Assembly: GCA_035943635.1 (NCBI GenBank)
Contig: DASZBX010000109.1
Coordinates: 62,001-126,000, forward strand
DNA: 64,000 bases
DNA from: DASZBX01 sp035943635
Lineage (GTDB): Bacteria > Actinomycetota > Actinomycetes > Streptomycetales > Catenulisporaceae
Direction of reading: 5' to 3'
Shown here: piece after piece, positions 58,876 through 64,000 of the stretch
Layout: every line of letters begins with the position of its first letter
How positions within the stretch are numbered: the first letter of the stretch is position 1
The notes under the pieces: model-generated
Seen by the model: the letters and a program-made list of their open reading frames with translations, nothing else
Database searches by the model: none
Told to the model about the DNA's origin: nothing
Made by a program: the position numbers and the translations under genes

Positions 58876-60051
58876 TCATTGCTTGCGCAGGATCTGGTCG
58901 TAGACCGCCACGGTCCGGCGGGCGATCGCGTCCCAGCCGAATTCCCGCACTGCGCGCTCGCGGCCGGCCGCGCCCATCCGCCGGCCCGCTTCAGGGTCGG
59001 CGATGACGCTGTTCAGGCCCTGGGCCAACGCCGCCTCGAACGCCTCCGGGGCCGCCTCGTCGTAGTCGACCAGCAGTCCGGTGACGCCGTCGTCGACCAC
59101 TTCGGGGATCCCGCCGACGGCCGAGGCGACGACGGGTGTGCCGCAGGCCATGGCTTCCAGGTTGACGATGCCCAGCGGCTCGTAGACCGACGGGCAGGCG
59201 AACACCGCGGCGTGGGTCAGCAGCTGCACGACCTCGGGGCGGGGACGCATCTCCGGGATCCAGACCACTCCGTCACGGGTCTGCCGCAGCTCGTCGACCA
59301 GCGCCCGGAACTCCTGGTCGATCGCGGGGGTGTCCGGGGCCCCCGCGGCCAGCACCAGCTGCGCCGACGGGTCCAGCGCGCGGGCGGCGCGCAGCAGGTG
59401 CGGCACGCCCTTCTGCCGGGTGATCCGGCCGACGAACAGCACGTACGGCCGGTCCGGGTCCACGCCGTGCCGGGTCAGGGCGTCGGTGTCGGGCGTGGGC
59501 TGGTACAGGGCGGTGTCGATGCCGTTGTGCACGACCTGGACCCGGTCCGGGTCCAGCGCCGGGTAGCAGTCCAGGATGTCCTTGCGCATGCCGTGCGACA
59601 CGGCGATGACCGCGTCGGCGGCCTCGATCGCGGTGCGTTCGGCCCAGCTGGAGAGCGTGTACCCGCCGCCGAGCTGCTCGGCCTTCCAGGGGCGCAGCGG
59701 CTCCAGCGAGTGCGCGGTCATGACGTGCGGGATGCCGTGCAGCAGCTTGGCGATGTGGCCGCCCATGTTGGCGTACCAGGTGTGCGAGTGGACCAGGTCG
59801 CAGTCGGCGACGGACGCCGCCATGGCCAGGTCGACGGACAGACTGCGCAGTGCCTCGTTGGCGTCGGCGAGCGACTCGGCCGCGGCGTGCCGGTGCACGT
59901 ACGGCGGGTCGTCTTCGGCCTTGGCGCTACTCCAACAGTGCACCTGCACGTCGGTCAGCGCGCGCAGTTCGCGGGCCAGGAACTCCACGTGCACGCCCGC
60001 GCCGCCGTACACGTCGGGAGGAAACTCCCTGGTCAGCACTCCTACCTGCAT
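58876..60051 (-). CDS. glgA: Glycogen synthase family glycosyltransferase (GlgA/GlgM, Corynebacterium type)
   Basis: A 391-residue GT-B, GT4-type enzyme: M-Q-V-G-V-L-T-R-E-F-P-P-D-V-Y-G-G-A-G-V-H-V at the start, V-G-R-I-T-R-Q-K-G near residue 215, and P-S-V-Y-E-P-L-G-I-V-N-L-E-A-M near 299 with the catalytic glutamates. Start at 60051 because GGGGAGG lies five bases upstream. Proteins of this type, annotated GlgA in corynebacteria, proved in mycobacteria to be GlgM, which makes maltose-1-phosphate from ADP-glucose and glucose-1-phosphate. Either is possible here. Followed by glgC 57 bases downstream, one operon. Confidence 0.9.
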   Translation of the reverse strand: MQVGVLTREFPPDVYGGAGVHVEFLARELRALTDVQVHCWSSAKAEDDPPYVHRHAAAESLADANEALRSLSVDLAMAASVADCDLVHSHTWYANMGGHIAKLLHGIPHVMTAHSLEPLRPWKAEQLGGGYTLSSWAERTAIEAADAVIAVSHGMRKDILDCYPALDPDRVQVVHNGIDTALYQPTPDTDALTRHGVDPDRPYVLFVGRITRQKGVPHLLRAARALDPSAQLVLAAGAPDTPAIDQEFRALVDELRQTRDGVVWIPEMRPRPEVVQLLTHAAVFACPSVYEPLGIVNLEAMACGTPVVASAVGGIPEVVDDGVTGLLVDYDEAAPEAFEAALAQGLNSVIADPEAGRRMGAAGRERAVREFGWDAIARRTVAVYDQILRKQ

Positions 60052-60377
60052 AAGCGCCTCCCCGTTCTTGTGGCGGAGCACGTACATTCACACCTAGGGA
60101 GACCTTAGCGGAGCAGGGGGCTGCGGGCTAGGGCGGGCTAGACCTGATTTCCAACGTTGTCGTAGACGTCGTGATTTACAGGTGAATGCGCGTGACCATT
60201 GCCCTTCCCGCGTGCCCGCGCGGCCCGTCCCGCAAACGTCGGTGCGCCGCGGGCCGCGGCGCGCGGGCCGCCGGTCAGATCTGCGCGCCGGTGTGCCAGG
60301 AGTCCGCTGAAGATCTTGGAATGGCCTGGGCGGCCGGATCCGGCCGCCCAGGCCATTCCAAGATCTTCAGCGGACTC
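60052..60377. other. glgA upstream region
   Basis: Contains CAACGTTG (60152-60159), whose extended ACAACGTTGT-like core resembles the GH92 palindrome, then GC-rich self-complementary sequence (GCGGGCCGCGG around 60245-60270), and the 82-bp palindrome at its end. No gene supported. Confidence 0.5.
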
Positions 60378-60379
60378 CT
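60298..60379 (-). terminator. Perfect 82-bp palindrome at the ketoacyl synthase stop
   Basis: Two 41-bp arms, each the exact reverse complement of the other with no spacer; mirror centre between 60338 and 60339, in GGATCC. It includes the AGATCT/AAGATCTT and GGCCTGGGCGGCCGG segments. It starts within the stop codon of the ketoacyl synthase gene (60378-60380) and would form an extremely stable hairpin, presumably the terminator. Confidence 0.9.
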
Positions 60380-61601
60380 AGGTGAAGAGCAGCGAGACGT
60401 TCTGGCCGCCGAAGCCGAAGGAGTTCGACAGCACGGCGCGCTGCGGGGTGTCCCGCCGCGCGGTCACCACGTCGAGCTTGATGTCGGGGTCCAGCGGCGT
60501 GTCGGCCAGGTTCCGGGTGGGCGGGACGACGTCGTGCTCCACGCTCAGGATCGCGATCAGCGCCTCGACCGCTCCGGCCGCGCCGACCAGGTGGCCGAGC
60601 GAGGCCTTCGGGGCGGTGACCGCGATCTCGTTGCCGAACACCTCGCTGATCGCGCCGGCCTCCGCGGTGTCGCCGACCGTGGTGCCGGTGGCGTGCGCGT
60701 TCACGTGGCTGACCTCGCCCGGCGCGATCCCGGCCTGGCTCAGTGCCTTGCGGATCGCGGTGATCTGCCCGCGCCCGGCCGGCTCGGGGGCGGTGATGTG
60801 GTAGGCGTCCGAGGCGATCCCGGCGCCGGCGAGGACGGCGTGCACGTGCGCCCCGCGGGCCGCGGCGTGCTCGGCGCTCTCCAGCACCACGATCGCCGCG
60901 CCCTCGCCCAGGACGAACCCGGTGCGGTCGGCCGCGAACGGCCGGGAGGCGTCGGCCGGGTCCCCGTCGTACCGGGAGAGGGTCGCGGCCTGGGCGAAGC
61001 CGGCCACCGTGAGCGGGGTGATCGCGGCCTCGGTGCCGCCGGCGATGACCATGTCCGCCTCGCCGGACCGGATCAGCCGGGCGCCGAGCGCGATCGCCTC
61101 GGCCCCGGAGGCGCACGCGGACACCGGGGTGAAGCACCCGGCCCGGGCCCCGTACTCGATGCTGACCAGCCCGGCCGCGCCGTTGGGCATCAGCATCGGC
61201 ACGGTGCGCGGCGAGACCCGCCGCGGGCCGCCGCTCTCCAGCAGGTCGTCCTGCTGCAACAGGGTCCGCACGCCGCCGATCCCGGTGCCCACCGCCACCG
61301 CCAGCCGGTCCGGGTCCGGGCTCGGCGACCCGGCGTCGGCCCAGGCCTCGGCCGCCGCGACCAGCGCGGCCTGCTGCGAGCGGTCCAGCCGGCGGGCCTG
61401 GACCGGGGTGAGCCGGGTGGCCGGGTCCACGGCCATCGACCCGGCGATGGTGACCGGCAGCGCGGTGCCGGCCAGCAGGCCCTGCGCCTCGTCCCGGAAC
61501 CCGGACTGCCCGGCCAGCAATGCCGCCCAGGTCGACCCGGCGTCCCCGCCGAGCGGCGTGGTCGCGCCGAGCCCGGTGACCACTACTTCGTTGCCCTGCA
61601 T
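60378..61601 (-). CDS. Beta-ketoacyl-[acyl-carrier-protein] synthase (FabF-like)
   Basis: A 407-residue condensing enzyme with catalytic Cys in S-A-C-A-S-G-A-E-A-I-A-L near residue 160, His in V-N-A-H-A-T-G-T-T-V-G-D near 300 and His in L-G-H-L-V-G-A-A-G near 335. C-terminal N-S-F-G-F-G-G-Q-N. The start at 61601 is within a GGGGG-containing leader. It may be a fatty-acid or polyketide ketosynthase; standing alone with a divergent TetR regulator, it is more likely a secondary FabF paralogue with specialised control. Confidence 0.92.
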   Translation of the reverse strand: MQGNEVVVTGLGATTPLGGDAGSTWAALLAGQSGFRDEAQGLLAGTALPVTIAGSMAVDPATRLTPVQARRLDRSQQAALVAAAEAWADAGSPSPDPDRLAVAVGTGIGGVRTLLQQDDLLESGGPRRVSPRTVPMLMPNGAAGLVSIEYGARAGCFTPVSACASGAEAIALGARLIRSGEADMVIAGGTEAAITPLTVAGFAQAATLSRYDGDPADASRPFAADRTGFVLGEGAAIVVLESAEHAAARGAHVHAVLAGAGIASDAYHITAPEPAGRGQITAIRKALSQAGIAPGEVSHVNAHATGTTVGDTAEAGAISEVFGNEIAVTAPKASLGHLVGAAGAVEALIAILSVEHDVVPPTRNLADTPLDPDIKLDVVTARRDTPQRAVLSNSFGFGGQNVSLLFT

Positions 61602-61619
61602 CCGACGACCCCCATGATC

Positions 61620-61662
61620 TTGTATGTCGTACAACTTCCTTGGGTTGTTGTATCACGTACAA
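61620..61662. promoter_or_regulatory. Paired TTGTA-N5-TACAA operators
   Basis: Two copies, TTGTATGTCGTACAA (61620-61634) and TTGTATCACGTACAA (61648-61662), centres 28 bases apart. They lie between the divergent ketoacyl synthase and TetR genes. The second overlaps TACAAT (61658-61663), a -10 box for the leaderless TetR gene. Matching spacing for two TetR dimers. Confidence 0.75.
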
Positions 61663-61669
61663 TTTACCG

Positions 61670-62278
61670 GTGGCAACAGAGTCGAAGTCGCGCCCACCGC
61701 TCGCGCCGGCGCAGGAACGAGGGCGGTCCACCCGGTACCGGATCATCGAGCAGACCGCGCGGCTGTCCGTGCAGCAGCCGGGCGGGGAACCGAGCGTGGC
61801 GCAGATCGCCGCGGCCGCGGGCGTGTTCCCGAACCAGGTCACGTACTACTTCGGCTCCAAGGACTCGCTGCTCGTGCACGCCGCGTTCTTCGGCCTGCTG
61901 CACGACGCCGAGTCGATCGAGTCGGTCGGTTTCCGGGCCGCGGACGCCGCCGCGTTCCGCACCGAGATCGCGCAGGCCGTGCTGGCGCTGCCCTCGCTGC
62001 CGGCCGTCGCCCGCGCGCTGGCCGCCGGAATCCGCCAGCCGGCCCTGGCGCCGGTGGTCGACAAGCATCTCGACCTGCTGCTGCGCCAGTCCGCGCGCCA
62101 CCTGCGCCGGCTGATCCGGGACCGCGGCTGGACCCTGGCCCGCACCCCGGAGACCGAGGCGCGCACCTTCTGGAGCACCGCGCTCGGCGCCGTGTTGCTG
62201 ACCCGGGCCGGGTCGGCCGGGGCCGCGGCCGGTGCGGGTGGCGAGCTCGATCTGGCCGGGACGTTGACCGTGAGCTGA
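61670..62278 (+). CDS. TetR family transcriptional regulator
   Basis: A 202-residue regulator: S-T-R-Y-R-I-I-E-Q-T-A-R-L, then P-S-V-A-Q-I-A-A-A-A-G-V-F-P-N-Q-V-T-Y-Y-F-G-S-K helix-turn-helix at about 42-66. The C-terminal ligand domain is all-helical. The GTG at 61670 follows TACAAT by six bases and lacks a ribosome site, so it is probably leaderless; an ATG at 61640 lies inside the operator. It likely represses the divergent ketoacyl synthase and itself, sensing an acyl compound. Confidence 0.88.
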   Translation: MATESKSRPPLAPAQERGRSTRYRIIEQTARLSVQQPGGEPSVAQIAAAAGVFPNQVTYYFGSKDSLLVHAAFFGLLHDAESIESVGFRAADAAAFRTEIAQAVLALPSLPAVARALAAGIRQPALAPVVDKHLDLLLRQSARHLRRLIRDRGWTLARTPETEARTFWSTALGAVLLTRAGSAGAAAGAGGELDLAGTLTVS

Positions 62279-62321
62279 AACCGTTGGCCGAGGAGGCATG
62301 GCAGCTGGCACCGTGGGACGC

Positions 62322-62891
62322 ATGTCCGCTCCCCAGCGCCAGATCCGCGCCCACTACGACGCGCAGACGATCGTGGTCTACCAGGCGTACCCGCCGGCCG
62401 TCGCCGGTCCGGCGATCGAGGCGCAGCGTTTCGTGCCGCCGTTCTCCTTCCATCGCATGACCTGGATCAAGCCGTCGTTCCTGTGGCTCATGCACCGCAG
62501 CAACTGGGCCCAGAAGTCCGGGCAGGAACGCATTCTCGCGGTGCGGATCACCCGCGCGGGGTGGGAGGAGGCATTGTCGCAGGCCGTGCTGACGATCGGC
62601 GATCCGGAGGCCGTCGGCCGGGCCGCGGTCCACGTCCAGTGGGACCCCGAACGGTCACTGCGGGGAGCTGCGCTCAACCACTACAGCATCCAGGTCGGTG
62701 TCGGTCGTGGGCTGATTCGCACGTTCGCCGAGGAGTGGATCGTCAGCCTCACCGACATCACGCCCCAAGCCCGCAAGATCGCAGCACTCGTCCAGACCGG
62801 GCAGGCCGCGAAAGCCCAGCGGCTGCTGGCTGTGGAACGCAGCTACCCAGTTCCTCAGGCAACTGCGAAGCGCCTTCTCATCGACGCATGA
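62322..62891 (+). CDS. DUF4291 domain protein
   Basis: A 189-residue protein of the DUF4291 family: R-Q-I-R-A-H-Y-D-A-Q-T-I-V-V-Y-Q-A-Y at the start, F-S-F-H-R-M-T-W-I-K-P-S-F-L-W-L-M-H-R-S-N-W near residue 42 and L-N-H-Y-S-I-Q-V-G near 118. Role unknown. The ATG at 62322 fits the usual family start; one at 62298 has GGAGG too close. Confidence 0.85.
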   Translation: MSAPQRQIRAHYDAQTIVVYQAYPPAVAGPAIEAQRFVPPFSFHRMTWIKPSFLWLMHRSNWAQKSGQERILAVRITRAGWEEALSQAVLTIGDPEAVGRAAVHVQWDPERSLRGAALNHYSIQVGVGRGLIRTFAEEWIVSLTDITPQARKIAALVQTGQAAKAQRLLAVERSYPVPQATAKRLLIDA

Positions 62892-62964
62892 ACGGGATCG
62901 GGACGACTGCGCCATCCGCTGTCGGCGGCCAGCGGATAAGGTGGGCGTCAGCTGAGCCGCACGG

Positions 62965-63372
62965 TCAGGCGATGTTGCCCGTCACCGTGAGGACGCAGAG
63001 GCCGAGCGCCGCGCACAGCGGCGAATAGGCGATCAGGTTCCAGCGGGCGAACTCGCGTCCGGCGCCCAGGTTCAGCAACGGGCCGGCCAGGCCGCGCAGC
63101 AGCAATACCGAGGCCAGGGCCCAGATTCCGGCGACGTGCAGCCAGTGCGGGCCGAGATCCGGCAGGTCGCCGAGCACGGCGAGCACTCCGTAGGCCGCGA
63201 TCGCGAGGCCGATGCCGACGATCAGGCAGGCGGTTCTCGACGGCATGCCTGCGCGGCCCCAGACGTAGCGGGCCAGGCTGCGATGGCTGGGGGCCGGCCA
63301 CGGGCTGAATCCCCAGACCACGTGCAGGATTCCGATCGCGGCCAGAACGACTGCGGCGAGCGCGCCTGCCAT
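62965..63372 (-). CDS. DUF3995 membrane protein
   Basis: A 135-residue protein with four hydrophobic segments (A-A-V-V-L-A-A-I-G-I-L-H-V-V-W-G-F near the start; A-C-L-I-V-G-I-G-L-A-I-A; A-G-I-W-A-L-A-S-V-L-L-L; C-A-A-L-G-L-C-V-L-T-V) and the H-x-x-W-G-x-S-P-W-P pattern of DUF3995. Function unknown. Confidence 0.85.
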   Translation of the reverse strand: MAGALAAVVLAAIGILHVVWGFSPWPAPSHRSLARYVWGRAGMPSRTACLIVGIGLAIAAYGVLAVLGDLPDLGPHWLHVAGIWALASVLLLRGLAGPLLNLGAGREFARWNLIAYSPLCAALGLCVLTVTGNIA

Positions 63373-63537
63373 GGCATGGCCTCCCGTGGTGCATCCGGTG
63401 GCGCGTGGTCGTGCTGGTCCCCCAGCGTACCGCTGCCCTCGGGACTGCGAGCGGGCAGATGGAGTGGTCGGGCCGAGTGCGGGGAGGGGCCGGATCCGTG
63501 GACCCGGCCGCTCCCGCGCAGGTAGGCGGGCCGCTGG

Positions 63538-64000
63538 TTATCCCCACTGGCCGGGCTGGTAGTCGCCGGCCGGCCGCTGGGTGATGACGTTCAGCCGGTT
63601 GTAGGCGTTGATCAGCGCGATCAGGGAGACCAGGGCGGCGAGCTGCTCCGCGTCGTGGTGCTTGGCCGCGTTCGCCCAGACCTCGTCCGGGACGCCCCCG
63701 GCCGCGTCGGCGATCCGGGTGCCCTGCTCGGTCAGCTCCAGGGCGGCCCGCTCGGCGTCGGTGAAGACCTTCGCCTCGCGCCAGGCCGCGACCAGGTGCA
63801 GCCGGATCGGGGTCTCCCCGGCGTGGGCGGCGTCCTTGCTGTGCATGTCCAGGCAGAAGCCGCAGCCGTTGATCTGGCTGGCCCGGATCTTCACCAGTTC
63901 CTGGGTGGCGGCCGGGAGCGGCGAGTCGGTGACCGCCTTGCCCGCGGAGTTGACGTACTTGAAGATCTTCTCCGCGACCGCGCTGCTGTGGAAGTCGAAT
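63538..64000 (-). CDS. AhpD-like carboxymuconolactone decarboxylase family protein (5' end beyond window)
   Basis: The C-terminal 153 codons are present; the start lies past 64000. The alkylhydroperoxidase signature is G-C-G-F-C-L-D-M-H-S-K-D-A, with the redox Cys pair and His. The family forms helical trimers that reduce peroxides or, for other members, decarboxylate. The frame has an internal GTG at 63894 but coding clearly continues upstream (F-D-F-H-S-S-A-V-A-E-K-I-F-K-Y). Confidence 0.88.
   Translation of the reverse strand, partial: FDFHSSAVAEKIFKYVNSAGKAVTDSPLPAATQELVKIRASQINGCGFCLDMHSKDAAHAGETPIRLHLVAAWREAKVFTDAERAALELTEQGTRIADAAGGVPDEVWANAAKHHDAEQLAALVSLIALINAYNRLNVITQRPAGDYQPGQWG

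Overview
This is a chromosomal window from a high-GC Gram-positive actinomycete. Coding frames end almost always in G or C. Family content points the same way: an XRE/DUF397 pair, a SARP-like winged helix, a PASTA-less Ser/Thr kinase, a Corynebacterium-type glgA/glgC pair, a DtxR-type iron box and leaderless promoters. It looks like a Streptomyces or Catenulispora relative, but no rRNA or other taxonomic marker is present, so the genus is not fixed. I saw no tRNA, rRNA, CRISPR array, prophage or transposase gene.

Layout. 0-2.3 kb: a radical SAM/SPASM protein and an isoaspartyl-methyltransferase-like protein (cut by the window edge) diverge from an XRE-DUF5753 regulator with its DUF397 partner; twin palindromes lie between them. 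2.3-7.5 kb: an APH-like kinase with a low-complexity insert, a TPR remnant, a membrane HHH protein, an aldo/keto reductase and an M20 peptidase. 7.5-13 kb: a circularly permuted ATP-grasp / alpha-E / transglutaminase cluster with three transglutaminase-like proteins. 13-16.6 kb: small unknown proteins and an SnoaL-like protein. 16.8-21.2 kb: a ribose-type sugar ABC transporter with a divergent LacI regulator.

21.5-26.4 kb is the most unusual protein-coding locus. It holds a SARP-type winged helix/BTAD protein fused to a macro-like (ThsA-macro/DUF6430) domain. Upstream of it is a three-gene operon: a membrane protein with an acidic extracellular domain, a two-helix membrane protein, and a TIR-like effector. 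The last 40 residues of the second membrane protein and the first 30 of the TIR-like protein carry the same 21-residue Gly/Asn/Gln motif. This arrangement resembles amyloid-type receptor/effector pairs and suggests an undescribed NAD-linked defence or cell-death system.

26.9-35 kb: an iron-box-controlled DUF2470 protein, broken RibD and sigma-factor fragments, a CPA2 antiporter, an SDR, a secreted protein, a GH3 remnant and a Ser/Thr kinase. 35.2-40.1 kb: two paralogous isochorismatase-fold amidohydrolases, a purine/pyrimidine-type permease and a GntR regulator, probably a nitrogen-compound catabolic set. 40.2-41.2 kb: an approximately 1.02 kb imperfect inverted repeat centred on a CAGTAG microsatellite, with smaller hairpins nested in each arm. 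41.35-49.8 kb: the complete phenylacetyl-CoA epoxidase operon paaABCDE, preceded by a branched-chain or pyruvate-type 2-oxoacid dehydrogenase operon (E1alpha, E1beta, E2) and its divergent Lrp regulator. 49.9-57.5 kb: a toroid-fold protein, an internally deleted FTR1 gene, a large secreted GH92 mannosidase with two ricin-type lectin domains, a secreted lytic transglycosylase and small proteins. 57.6-60 kb: glgC and glgA. 60.3-64 kb: a perfect 82-bp palindrome at the end of a ketoacyl synthase gene, a divergent TetR regulator with paired operators, DUF4291, DUF3995 and AhpD-like genes.
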